DNA of 38,694 nucleotides from Arthrobacter sp. ISL-65 (GTDB lineage Bacteria > Actinomycetota > Actinomycetes > Actinomycetales > Micrococcaceae): the NCBI RefSeq assembly GCF_018613795.1, contig NZ_JAGGPN010000046.1:1-38694 (forward strand), written 5' to 3'. Positions 16,206 through 24,282 of this stretch are shown piece after piece (the first letter of the stretch is position 1; the number at the start of each line of letters is the position of its first letter). The translations under genes were made by a program, and so were the position numbers. Below the pieces are notes generated by a model. That model had not been told where the DNA came from, ran no database searches, and worked only from the letters and a program-made list of their open reading frames with translations.

Positions 16206-17585
16206 TCAGGGCCGGGTGGACTCCAAATCGTTGTTCTTCGGTTCCCTGGTGAGCAGGATGAAGACGATGGACACCACGGACATCCCGGCCAGGTACAGGG
16301 CCACGGAGCTGGTGTTCTGGCCCGAGTCCTTGAAGATCTGCGCCACGATGCCGGGCGTGAAGCCGGCGCCCAGGAGCGTTGCAAGCTGGTAGCCCAGGGA
16401 AGCGCCGGTGTACCGGGAGGTGGTGGCGAACTGTTCGGAGACGAACGCCGCCATGGGGCCGAAGAGGGTGGAATGGATCATCAGTCCGATGGTGAAAGCC
16501 ACGAAGATCAGGAAGATGTTGTTCGAGGACAGGAGCTGGAACATCGGCATCAGGTACAGGATGAAGAGGACCAGACCACCGATCATCACCGGCCTCCGGC
16601 CTAGCCGGTCCGAGAGCCTGCCGCCCAGGACCACGAACGCAATGGAGATGAGGGAGGCCGCGGCGAAGGCGTACAGCACGCCCTGCCTGTCGGCGCCCTT
16701 GGAGACGGCGAAGGTGACCGAGAAGGTTGCCATCACCACCTGCAGCGCGAACCCGGCGGCTCCGGCGAGCATGGTGAAGACTAGGGTGCGGGGTCGGCGC
16801 AGGACCTGCAGCAGGGGAATGTCGCGGCGGGCAGGGACGGGCCCGCCCGCAGCGGGCGCCGCGTCCTTTGGGGCAGCAACTGTCCGTTCGCGCTTTTCCT
16901 GCTCGATGGCGGCCTTGAAGATGGGGCTCTCGGAAACCTTGAGCCGGACGAACAGCCCGACGATCAACAGGACGAAGGAGAGCAGGAACGGCACGCGCCA
17001 GCCCCAGGAGAGGAACTGCTCGTTGGGCAGGGCTGCGAAGGCGCCCATGATGAGGGTGCCCAGTACGGCGCCCGAGGGTGCGCCCGCGTTGACGAAGGAG
17101 GCCGCGAAGCCGCGCCGTCCGGACTCGGAATGCTCCAGCGCCATCAGCGCCGCTCCGCCCCATTCGCCGCCCACCGCAATGCCCTGGAAGACGCGCAGCA
17201 GGACGAGCAGGACGGCGCCCCACGGGCCGGCCACGGAGGCGTCGGGGATGATGCCGATCAGCGTGGAGGCCACGCCCATGACCGCCATGGAAACGATCAG
17301 CATTCCCTTGCGGCCCACCCTGTCGCCGAAGTGGCCGAAGATGATGCCGCCGAGCGGCCGGGCCACGTAGCCGGCGGCAAAGGTGCCGTATGCGGCCACA
17401 ACGCCCACCCAGTCGTCGAGTCCGGAGAAGAACACTTTCGGGAAGACCACTGCGGCAGCGGTGGCGTAGAGGAGGAAGTCGTAGTACTCGATGGTGCTGC
17501 CCAGGTAGCTGGAGGCTATGACGGTGCGCGCTTCCTTGCGGCGGGCGGTCACATCCATGGTCTGAAGCTGCGAAGTTTGGGACAT
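16206..17585 (-). CDS. MHS-family MFS symporter (aromatic/carboxylic acid uptake)
   Basis: A 459-residue major facilitator of the metabolite:H+ symporter (MHS) subfamily, the group of ShiA, ProP and several aromatic-acid importers. It has twelve predicted helices, the GTIEYYDFLLY-like opening (here GSTIEYYDFLLY, 29-40), the loop 2-3 motif GHFGDRVGRKG (84-94) and the repeat GGRLSDRLGRRP in the second half. AAGGA precedes the ATG. It lies inside the operon between the hydratase and the ligase, so it probably imports the acid that the ligase activates. This matches the transporter position in cou-type clusters. Confidence 0.92.
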   Translation of the reverse strand: MSQTSQLQTMDVTARRKEARTVIASSYLGSTIEYYDFLLYATAAAVVFPKVFFSGLDDWVGVVAAYGTFAAGYVARPLGGIIFGHFGDRVGRKGMLIVSMAVMGVASTLIGIIPDASVAGPWGAVLLVLLRVFQGIAVGGEWGGAALMALEHSESGRRGFAASFVNAGAPSGAVLGTLIMGAFAALPNEQFLSWGWRVPFLLSFVLLIVGLFVRLKVSESPIFKAAIEQEKRERTVAAPKDAAPAAGGPVPARRDIPLLQVLRRPRTLVFTMLAGAAGFALQVVMATFSVTFAVSKGADRQGVLYAFAAASLISIAFVVLGGRLSDRLGRRPVMIGGLVLFILYLMPMFQLLSSNNIFLIFVAFTIGLMIHSTLFGPMAAFVSEQFATTSRYTGASLGYQLATLLGAGFTPGIVAQIFKDSGQNTSSVALYLAGMSVVSIVFILLTREPKNNDLESTRP

Positions 17586-17634
17586 CGTTGTTCCTTACTG
17601 CACGTGCGGATGGGGGAGGGTTAAGGAAGCGGGC

Positions 17635-18090
17635 TCATTTGTAGAAGCGGGCGAGGAACTCGGCCACGACGGCGGGCCGTTCCTGGCCTTCGATCTCGAT
17701 GGTGTTGGAGACCTTGATCTGGGCGCCGCCCTTGACCTCGGTGACCTCGGCGATGGTGGCCTGCATGCGGATCCGGGAACCCACCTTGACCGGTGACGTG
17801 AACCGCACCTTGTCGAGGCCGTAGTTGACCTTGGTGGTGACGCCGTCGACGTCGAACAGCTCGCCCCAGAACGGGATGATGAGCGAGAGCGTGAGGAAGC
17901 CGTGGGCGATCGGGGCACCGAACGGGCCGTCCTTGGCGCGCTCGGGGTCCACGTGGATCCACTGGTCGTCGCCGGTGGCATCGGCGAATTTGTTGACCTG
18001 TTCCTGGGTGATTTCGCGGTACTCGGTGACGCCGAGATCGGTACCGGCGAGGGTGAGCAGTTTGTCGAAGTCGACGACGAGATTGGGCAT
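17635..18090 (-). CDS. MaoC-family enoyl-CoA hydratase (CouM-like)
   Basis: A 151-residue single hot-dog-fold MaoC hydratase. The hydratase-2 dyad is D41...H46 in GDDQWIHVDPERA, followed by IAHGFLTLSL, the typical second element. It should add water across the double bond of an enoyl-CoA. GGAGG precedes the ATG at 18090, which is why the longer frame reaching 18612 is rejected. It is separated from the acyl-CoA dehydrogenase by a 104-nt gap with a hairpin and from the transporter by 49 nt. Confidence 0.93.
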   Translation of the reverse strand: MPNLVVDFDKLLTLAGTDLGVTEYREITQEQVNKFADATGDDQWIHVDPERAKDGPFGAPIAHGFLTLSLIIPFWGELFDVDGVTTKVNYGLDKVRFTSPVKVGSRIRMQATIAEVTEVKGGAQIKVSNTIEIEGQERPAVVAEFLARFYK

Positions 18091-18143
18091 GTGGTGCCTC
18101 CTGCGGTGGTGTTTTGGTTCGGAAATTTGGGTTTGCTGAAGTA

Positions 18144-18171
18144 CGACGGCGGGGCGGTGCTGCCGCCGTCG
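18144..18171 (-). other. Intra-operon hairpin between acyl-CoA dehydrogenase and MaoC genes
   Basis: CGACGGCGG (18144-18152) pairs perfectly with CCGCCGTCG (18163-18171) around a 10-nt loop. It sits in the only long gap of an otherwise tight operon. It may partially terminate transcription or stabilise one part of the mRNA, making the upstream SDR-amidohydrolase-dehydrogenase levels differ from the downstream genes. Confidence 0.5.
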
Positions 18172-18194
18172 GGCTTGGGTTGGTGGTGCTTCAG

Positions 18195-19454
18195 TCAGCG
18201 GGTGAAGGCGCTTTCGCCGGTGAGGGCGCGGCCGATGATGAGGGCGTTGATGTCGTGGGTGCCTTCGTAGGAGTAGACGGCTTCGGCGTCGGCGTGGAAG
18301 CGCGCGACGTCGGCGGCGAGGATGATGCCGTTGCCGCCCACCACTTCGCGGGCCAGCGCGACGGTGTCGCGCATGAACAGGCTGGTCTGCATCTTGGCCA
18401 GCGCCGAGTCCTGGTCCCGGTAGATGCCCTTCGCCTGCTGTTCGGTCAGCCGGACAACTAACGACAGCGATGCGGTGATGTTGCCGAGCATCCGGGCGAG
18501 CTTTTCCTGGACCAGCTGGAAGGAGCCGAGCTGGCGGCCGAACTGGGTGCGTTCGGTGACGTACCGGAGGGCCGCCTCGAATGCCCCGGCCTGGATGCCG
18601 GTGGCGATCCACGCCACGTCCGAGCGCATGGCCCGCAGCATCGCGGCGACGTCGCGGAACGAGTTCACGTTGTGCAGCCGCATCGTCTCCGGAACCCGCA
18701 CGCCGTCGAGCGTGAGGTGGGCGTTCTGCATCATCCGCAGCGAGGTCTTGCCGTGGATTTTCTCCAGCGTGACGCCGTCGGCCTTCCGGTCGACCAGGAA
18801 TGCCTTGACCTGCCCGTCAGTCACATCGCGGGCGAACACGGCGAGCACGTCCGCCGTGGCCGCGCCGCCGATCCAGCGTTTGGCGCCGTCGATGATCCAG
18901 CTGCCGTCGCTTTGCCTGCGTGCGGTGGTGGCCAGGCCGCCGGCGATGTCCGAACCGGAGCCCGGCTCAGTCAGCGAGAACACGCCCTTGAGCGAGAAGT
19001 CGATGACGTTCGGCATCCACTCCGCCTGCTGCTCCGGTGAGGCGCCGACGCGGATGGCGGTGCGGAAGAGGCCGGCCTGGGCGGTGTACCAGGTGGCCAG
19101 CGAGGCATCGGTCCGTGCGAGTTCAAAGATCCGGAAGCCCTGGTAGATCCCGCGGGCGGGCGCCTCAGCCGTGAGCTCGGCGGGCTCCATCAGGTCCAGA
19201 TCGATCAGCGGGCGCGCCAGCTGCTCCGGGAACTCGCCGCGCTCCCAGTAGTCGGCGAGCAGCGGCTTCGCTTCATGGTCCAGGAAACCCCGGAGCCGGC
19301 CGAGGACCCGCCGCTCGTCCTCGGTGAGGAGGGCTTCGGCGTCGTACCAGTCCGCCACAGAGTAGAGCCGGTCCTGGAGTGTTGTCCCGCCGTCCTGCGC
19401 CGCGCCCTCCTGTTTTGGGGCACCCACGGCGGGTTCCGCCGTCGTCGTTGTCAT
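18195..19454 (-). CDS. Acyl-CoA dehydrogenase, glutaryl-CoA-dehydrogenase-like
   Basis: A 419-residue FAD-dependent acyl-CoA dehydrogenase. FAD/substrate segments include LTEPGSGSDIAGG and RTQFGRQLGSFQLVQEKLA. The catalytic base is E397 in SYEGTHDINALIIGRALTG, a placement and wording close to glutaryl-CoA dehydrogenase, but the Arg that binds the distal carboxylate in that enzyme is not evident, so glutaryl-CoA is not necessarily the substrate. In this operon it could oxidise a dihydro-cinnamoyl-type CoA thioester to the enoyl-CoA used by MaoC. Its ATG overlaps the amidohydrolase stop by 4 nt (ATGA). Confidence 0.92.
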   Translation of the reverse strand: MTTTTAEPAVGAPKQEGAAQDGGTTLQDRLYSVADWYDAEALLTEDERRVLGRLRGFLDHEAKPLLADYWERGEFPEQLARPLIDLDLMEPAELTAEAPARGIYQGFRIFELARTDASLATWYTAQAGLFRTAIRVGASPEQQAEWMPNVIDFSLKGVFSLTEPGSGSDIAGGLATTARRQSDGSWIIDGAKRWIGGAATADVLAVFARDVTDGQVKAFLVDRKADGVTLEKIHGKTSLRMMQNAHLTLDGVRVPETMRLHNVNSFRDVAAMLRAMRSDVAWIATGIQAGAFEAALRYVTERTQFGRQLGSFQLVQEKLARMLGNITASLSLVVRLTEQQAKGIYRDQDSALAKMQTSLFMRDTVALAREVVGGNGIILAADVARFHADAEAVYSYEGTHDINALIIGRALTGESAFTR

Positions 19455-20347
19455 TCAGGCCCCAGACCGAGAAGCCGGACGGCGTTGTGCTTGAGGATTT
19501 TCGGCCGCACCTCGTCCTTCAGCGGCAGGTCGGCGAAGGCACCCAGCCATTTCTGGGGCGTGATCAGCGGGAAGTCGGTGCCGAAGAGGACTTTGTCCTG
19601 CAGGTAGGAGCCTGAGGCCTTCACCAGCGACTCCGGGAAGTACTTGGGCGACCAGCCGGAGAGGTCGATGAACACGTTGGCCTTGTGCGTGGCGATGGAG
19701 TTGGCCTCGTCCTGCCAGGGCACCGAGGGGTGGGCCATGATGATCTGCAGCCCGGGGAAGTCTGCGGCAACGGCGTCAAGCAGCAGCGGGTTGGAGTAGG
19801 CGAGCTTGATCCCGTACCCGCCGGGCAGGCCTGCGCCCATGCCGTTCTGTCCGGTGTGGAAAATGGCGGGCAGGCCGAGTTCCTGGAGCGTCTCCCAGAG
19901 GGGATAGAAGCGTTGGTTGGAGGGGTCGAAGCCCTGCAGGCTGGGGTGGAACTTGAATCCCCGGGCACCGAGTTCTACGGCCTGGTGCTTGGCGCCCGCG
20001 ATGGCGTCCTCCCCGGTGCGGGGGTCCACGCTGCCGAAGGGGATCAGGACGTCGTTGTTCCGGACGGCGCCGGCGATGAGTTCCGGGATGCTGTTGGGCT
20101 CATGCTTGAGCTGGGTCCGCGCGTCGACAGTAAAGACGACGGCGGCCATGTTCAGTTCGCGGTACACCTCGGCGATGCGGTCAAGGGACGGGGTGCGGTC
20201 CTCAGCCTTGAAGTACTTCGCCGAGGCCTCGGTCAGTGCCTCTGGGAGGGAACCGTGGCCGCAGCTGTCCACCTCGAGGTGGACGTGCATGTCAATGGCG
20301 TCGATCCTGGCAGCGTCGATGCCCAGTTCGTAGCGGGTGGTGGCCAT
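19451..20347 (-). CDS. Amidohydrolase-family protein (COG2159; CouO-like)
   Basis: A 298-residue TIM-barrel amidohydrolase. Metal-site residues are visible: H21-x-H23 (DMHVH), H134 (FKFHPS), H164 (FHTGQNG), H206 (MAHPSVP) and D258 (LFGTDFP). The family includes decarboxylases and C-C hydrolases. In the hydroxycinnamate pathway of Rhodococcus, a homologous-type enzyme (CouO) cleaves the beta-ketoacyl-CoA by a retro-Claisen hydrolysis, which would explain why this operon lacks a thiolase. The ATG at 20347 follows the SDR stop by one base; a longer frame to 20632 merely overlaps the SDR and is rejected. Confidence 0.9.
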   Translation of the reverse strand: MATTRYELGIDAARIDAIDMHVHLEVDSCGHGSLPEALTEASAKYFKAEDRTPSLDRIAEVYRELNMAAVVFTVDARTQLKHEPNSIPELIAGAVRNNDVLIPFGSVDPRTGEDAIAGAKHQAVELGARGFKFHPSLQGFDPSNQRFYPLWETLQELGLPAIFHTGQNGMGAGLPGGYGIKLAYSNPLLLDAVAADFPGLQIIMAHPSVPWQDEANSIATHKANVFIDLSGWSPKYFPESLVKASGSYLQDKVLFGTDFPLITPQKWLGAFADLPLKDEVRPKILKHNAVRLLGLGPE

Positions 20348-20348
20348 G

Positions 20349-21323
20349 TCAGCGCACCTGCGCCGGTTCGGGCTGGGCCGGTTCGGGTGTTGCGGGCCGG
20401 GCTTCAGGCTGCAGCTCTGCCGGCAGCGGGAGGAACTCCTCGCCGTAACCCTGCAGCGTGTCGGAGTTGAAGAGGGTCGTGGCGTTCTCGCGCAGTGCCT
20501 CGTAGCTCCAGCCGCCGTCGCGGTATTCGGTGGCGGATGCCGTCGGGTGCGTCCAGACCTGCAGGCGGTCCCCGCCGGCGCCGATAGCCTGGCCGGTGAT
20601 GCTGGCTGCCTCGTCGGAGGCGAGGAAGGCAATCAGGCCGGCGACGTCGTCGGCCGTCCCGAAGCCGAGGTCGTGGCGGAAGAAGGACGGCATGGCCTCG
20701 CCGCGCTCGTCCGCCTCCACGGCCTTCTGGAAGTAGGGGACGGTCTTGGTCATGGCGGTGGCGGCCACCGGGATGACGGCGTTGGCGGTGACGCCGGCCT
20801 TCTTCATCTCCAGGGCCCAGGTGCGGACCATGCCGACGATGCCGGCCTTGGCTGCCGCATAGTTGGTCTGGCCGAAGTTGCCGCGCTGGCCGGTGGGGGA
20901 GCCGATGGTGATGATGCGTCCCTGAATGTTGTTTGCCTTGAAGTAGGCGAAGGCCTCGCGGACGCAGGTGAAGGTGCCGCGGAGGTGGACGTTGATGACG
21001 GCGTCAAAGTCCTCGTCGGTCATCTTCAGCAGGCTCTTGTCCCGCAGGATGCCGGCGTTGGTGACCAAAATGTCGAGGCGGCCGAAGGTGCTGACCGCTG
21101 CCTGGACCAGTTGCTGCGCAACTTCCGTGCTGCCGACGGGAGCGACGACGGCGGCGGCCTTACCGCCGTCGGCCTCGATGGTCCGGACTGCTTCCGCGGC
21201 GACGTCGGCGTCAACGTCATTGATGACGACGGCGGCCCCCTGGCGGGCGAGTTCGCGGGCGTAGGCCAGGCCCAGACCGCGGCCGCTTCCCGTGACGATT
21301 GCTACTTTGCCTGACAGGCTCAT
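20349..21323 (-). CDS. SDR-family 3-hydroxyacyl-CoA dehydrogenase (CouN-like)
   Basis: A 324-residue short-chain dehydrogenase. NAD(P) binding TGSGRGLG (11-18), NAG (89-91) and the catalytic S142, Y155 and K159 (YAAAK) are present. The SDR core is followed by about 70 extra residues ending in a Pro/Glu/Ala-rich tail, a layout like the dehydrogenase part of peroxisomal multifunctional enzyme type 2. It likely oxidises the 3-hydroxyacyl-CoA made by the MaoC hydratase. AAAGGAG lies seven bases before the ATG. It is the first gene of the operon and is divergent from the MarR regulator. Confidence 0.92.
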   Translation of the reverse strand: MSLSGKVAIVTGSGRGLGLAYARELARQGAAVVINDVDADVAAEAVRTIEADGGKAAAVVAPVGSTEVAQQLVQAAVSTFGRLDILVTNAGILRDKSLLKMTDEDFDAVINVHLRGTFTCVREAFAYFKANNIQGRIITIGSPTGQRGNFGQTNYAAAKAGIVGMVRTWALEMKKAGVTANAVIPVAATAMTKTVPYFQKAVEADERGEAMPSFFRHDLGFGTADDVAGLIAFLASDEAASITGQAIGAGGDRLQVWTHPTASATEYRDGGWSYEALRENATTLFNSDTLQGYGEEFLPLPAELQPEARPATPEPAQPEPAQVR

Positions 21324-21381
21324 TGCTGCTCCTTTGCTAGCGGATCGTGCATCCTGCGCTCCGGCATGGGATGCTGTTCTG

Positions 21382-21401
21382 TATCCATGAAAATCTGGAT
21401 A
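21382..21401. promoter_or_regulatory. Inverted repeat, candidate MarR-type operator
   Basis: TATCCA (21382-21387) and TGGATA (21396-21401) form a perfect dyad with an 8-nt AT-rich spacer, midway between the divergent SDR and marR genes. A second, weaker AT-rich dyad (TCAA...TTGA) follows around 21412-21429. MarR regulators usually bind such 16-20-bp dyads over the divergent promoters. A TTGACT -35-like hexamer for the SDR operon lies at 21410-21415 on the minus strand. No binding data are implied. Confidence 0.55.
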
Positions 21402-21444
21402 GTTGAAAAAGTCAATGATTATTTTTGATCACTATTGGAGGGTC

Positions 21445-21924
21445 ATGACTGAGACCGGGACGGGGCAGCTCGCCCCAGCGGCGGACAAGCTGGTTCCTGC
21501 CTCCATCAGCAGCGATGCGGGCTTCCTCCTGGCCAAGCTCCACGCCGCCGGATCGGTGGTTAACAACCGGGCGCTGGAGGCGTTCGACCTCAAGGAGCGC
21601 TCGTACTCCGTGCTGGCCCTGGCCGCGAGCGGCCTTGAACCGAGCCAGCGCGAGATGGCTGATTTCCTCAGCCTGGACCCGAGCCAGATCGTCTCCCTGG
21701 TGGATGACCTGGAGAAGCGGGGCCTGGTGCTGAGGGCGCCCGGCAAGCAGGACCGGCGGGCCAAGATTGTCACGGCAACTGCTGACGGGCAGCGGCTGTT
21801 TAGCGCGGCCACCAAAGCGACCCGTCAGGCCGAGTCGGAGGCGCTGGACCGGCTGAACCGGGAGGAAGTGGCCGAGCTGAAACGCCTGCTCCGCAAGGCC
21901 CTGTGGCCAGGCCTGGACGGTTAG
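21445..21924 (+). CDS. MarR-family regulator of the catabolic operon (CouR-like)
   Basis: A 159-residue MarR-family winged-helix dimeric regulator. The recognition region is QREMADFLSLDPSQIVSLVDD (split: residues 68-88), followed by a basic wing with D103-R-R105. GGAGGGTC precedes the ATG at 21445, which is preferred over an upstream in-frame start at 21403. It diverges from the catabolic operon, so it most likely represses that operon and itself, with a CoA thioester as inducer as known for CouR/HcaR-type regulators; the inducer is inference. Confidence 0.9.
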   Translation: MTETGTGQLAPAADKLVPASISSDAGFLLAKLHAAGSVVNNRALEAFDLKERSYSVLALAASGLEPSQREMADFLSLDPSQIVSLVDDLEKRGLVLRAPGKQDRRAKIVTATADGQRLFSAATKATRQAESEALDRLNREEVAELKRLLRKALWPGLDG

Positions 21925-21946
21925 CGGAACAGGCGTTCACCGGCGC

Positions 21947-23371
21947 TTAGTGGGCTGGCGTCCAGGTCCGGTCGTTGATGAATTCGTCCGGGCGGAAGTC
22001 CACGTAGTTGGCGCCATCCAGTTTCAGCGACGTTGCGGCGTGCTGCAGGTTGGCGGTTGTGGCTACCGATCCCCAGCGCCCGGTCTCAAGCCGCTGATCC
22101 ATGGCTTCGATGGCGGCAATGTTCTCCGCCACGGTGAAGTTGCAGTGCCCTGCGCGGTCGACGAAGGCCTGGCGGAACAGCGAGTTCTTGCCCGCCTGGC
22201 GAACAGTTTCTGCGTACTCTTCCTGGAATTCGACCGGGGCCAGGAGATCCACGGTGGTGTGCGTGGCCAGCAGCGGCACCTGAAGCTCGCCGGTGGGCGT
22301 GGAGGTCTTGAGCATCCACTGGAGGCCCCGGTTGCTGGGCTCAATGTCGGCATTGGCGGTGAGCGTGGAAAGGTCACCATTCAGGTTACGGCCGGCCTCG
22401 GAATACAGGTGCTCCACCAGTTGGCGCTGGGCTGACGACCCAAGGAGTTTTGCGTAATCGACGCCCGCGGTCCAGCCACTGTCGCCGCCCGCGGCATTGA
22501 CAACCGTGTAGCGCCGCTCGATCACCGTGGGGAGCGTGTCGAGGACCAGCTTCGCCTGGGCCGCCGCCAGCGCCTCCGGGTTGTCCGCGTCAACCCCGTC
22601 GAGCTCGGTCGGGGTGTTCAGCAGCGCGGCCACCAGTGCGAGCCGGGCTCGGCCTTCCGCCGATGTGCCGGCCTGCTGCAAAGCTGCCTTCAGTGCGGCA
22701 ATGGTCTCAGCAGACTCCGCCTGCGTGGTGAAGCCGGTGAGGCGGACGTCCTGCCCGGGAAGGAGCAGTTCCGCCGCCGAATAGGCCGCATCGAGCTGGT
22801 AGTTGTTCAAGGAAACGCCGCCGCCCACCAGGCCGCAGGTGCTGACGGCGCCGTCGATGCCGGAGCCCGGGATTTCGGCCATCATGCTCGTCACGAGGCC
22901 TCCCATGGACCGTCCCACGGCGATGACCCGGCTTGCCGCGCCGAAGCGGTCCTGGAAGGCCGTCAAGGTGTCGAGCTGGTCTTGGGCAGCGGTTCCGAGT
23001 GCCCAGCCGGTGGTGGCGTAGGACGAGGAAGCGACGGCGTAGCCGCCGGCCACAAGCGCGCTGGCCGTGGGGGCGAATCCGGCGTCCCAGGCGGGGTTGG
23101 CCGGTCCGGCACGGAAGCCGTGGGCGAAGAGGACCAGCTTTCCGTTCCAAGCAGCAGGCACCTCGGCGCGCCATGCGGCCCCGGCGAGGGTGCCGGTGGC
23201 AACCGTCGGCGATGCGGTTGATGCCGCCGGCGCGGCTGCGGCCGGGGCTGGAGCGTCTGAGGCAGGCTGGGCGGCGAGGGCCGCGGGTGATGCGACGGCC
23301 GTGGCTAATATGGCTGCAAAGGCTGATGTTGAAGCAATCGTGCGGCAGCTTCGGCGCAGTATACGGGTCAT
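21947..23371 (-). CDS. Secreted alpha/beta hydrolase
   Basis: A 474-residue exported hydrolase. It has an N-terminal Sec signal (basic MTRILRR, a hydrophobic stretch, likely cleavage after residue 34 in ALAA-Q), then an Ala/Pro-rich linker and an alpha/beta hydrolase domain from about residue 65. An oxyanion-type AHGF (83-86) and the nucleophile S155 in GRSMGG are clear. A late Asp (THTTVDLLAP) and His (DRAGHCNF) complete a triad. The substrate is unknown; an esterase is plausible. GAGG precedes the ATG. It converges with the marR gene and stands beside an aromatic-acid operon, so release of hydroxycinnamate esters is a speculative role. Confidence 0.85.
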   Translation of the reverse strand: MTRILRRSCRTIASTSAFAAILATAVASPAALAAQPASDAPAPAAAAPAASTASPTVATGTLAGAAWRAEVPAAWNGKLVLFAHGFRAGPANPAWDAGFAPTASALVAGGYAVASSSYATTGWALGTAAQDQLDTLTAFQDRFGAASRVIAVGRSMGGLVTSMMAEIPGSGIDGAVSTCGLVGGGVSLNNYQLDAAYSAAELLLPGQDVRLTGFTTQAESAETIAALKAALQQAGTSAEGRARLALVAALLNTPTELDGVDADNPEALAAAQAKLVLDTLPTVIERRYTVVNAAGGDSGWTAGVDYAKLLGSSAQRQLVEHLYSEAGRNLNGDLSTLTANADIEPSNRGLQWMLKTSTPTGELQVPLLATHTTVDLLAPVEFQEEYAETVRQAGKNSLFRQAFVDRAGHCNFTVAENIAAIEAMDQRLETGRWGSVATTANLQHAATSLKLDGANYVDFRPDEFINDRTWTPAH

Positions 23372-23416
23372 TCGGGTAACCTCAGTCAGTCGAAGAAACT
23401 TGAAGCGGACAACTAA

Positions 23417-23444
23417 TGTTTATTTAAACGATTGAACTTGTCAA
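23417..23444 (-). promoter_or_regulatory. Sigma-70-type promoter for the secreted hydrolase
   Basis: On the minus strand TTGACA (23444-23439) is followed 16 nt later by TAAACA (23422-23417), in a locally AT-rich stretch about 46 nt upstream of the hydrolase ATG. The -35 is a perfect match to consensus and the -10 is fair. Confidence 0.6.
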
Positions 23445-23521
23445 CGGTTCGGCTTCGACTGGCTGCTCTCGTGATTCGCGGCCTGACGACTTGCTGCACC
23501 TGGTCCGCCCAAATCGGTTCG

Positions 23522-24151
23522 TCATACTTCAGAGGCATGCCAATCCTGTGGGGTGGTCCGGACGGCGATTATTGCTGCGTGCGGCCGATTTTCCGATTCA
23601 GTGCGGGCGTGGACTTCTTGAACTTCAAAACCTGCGGTGACCAGGTGCTGACTCATGGCGTCCACGGACCAGTAGTACGCGGTCGTGACCGCGTGCGGGA
23701 ACGGTTCGCCGGCGGACCCCTCGAAGAATCCGAGAAGAACGCTGCCTCCTGGGCTGATGCAGCGGGCAAACTCGCTGAGCACCACTGGCAATTCGGTCGG
23801 CTCGAAATGGATCAACGAATACCAAGCGAGGATGCCGGCCAGATGTCCGTCCGGAACTCCCAACGCTCGGAGCGTCGCCACGCGAAACCGTGGTGCCGCA
23901 AATCGCCGTCGCGCCTGTTCAATAAAGAGGGGAACCAGATCGATTCCCTCAACCTCAATGCCGTGGTTCGCGAGAAATGCCGTCCAGTGCCCTGGACCGC
24001 AGCCTGCATCGATGGCCGGACCGCGCAGTGATTGTGCCCAGTGCGACATAAGCCGCTGATCCGACCCGTGGGCCTTGTCGGCAGATCCAAACAGCGCCGT
24101 GTACTCCGCCGCCCGAGCGGCATAGGCGTCCTGAACCGGTATGTCCGTCAT
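23522..24151 (-). CDS. Class I SAM-dependent methyltransferase
   Basis: A 209-residue Rossmann-fold methyltransferase of the Methyltransf_11/25 type. Motif I is AIDAGCGPGHW (46-56), the acidic ribose ligand is in EVEGIDL (67-73), and the post-II segment ILAWYSLIHFEPTELP fits small-molecule methyltransferases. The substrate cannot be told. The gene stands alone: the neighbours upstream and downstream are separated by more than 100 nt. The roughly 130-nt space to 24283 shows no gene. Confidence 0.88.
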   Translation of the reverse strand: MTDIPVQDAYAARAAEYTALFGSADKAHGSDQRLMSHWAQSLRGPAIDAGCGPGHWTAFLANHGIEVEGIDLVPLFIEQARRRFAAPRFRVATLRALGVPDGHLAGILAWYSLIHFEPTELPVVLSEFARCISPGGSVLLGFFEGSAGEPFPHAVTTAYYWSVDAMSQHLVTAGFEVQEVHARTESENRPHAAIIAVRTTPQDWHASEV

Positions 24152-24282
24152 CGTGCGAGCCTACCGACCCCGGTCAAGACTGTCAGTCGCGCGCGCGTCC
24201 TCGGCCTGTGGCCAAAACGTCGCCACACCCAGGATCAAGGAGGTGTGGCGAGCCGCGCTAACCTCCAGGGAGTGGCGGGTGC

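Noticed and set aside
18091..18612. N-terminal extension of the MaoC protein
   Set aside because: It overlaps the acyl-CoA dehydrogenase gene, is Arg/His-rich without structure, and the ATG at 18090 has a GGAGG site.
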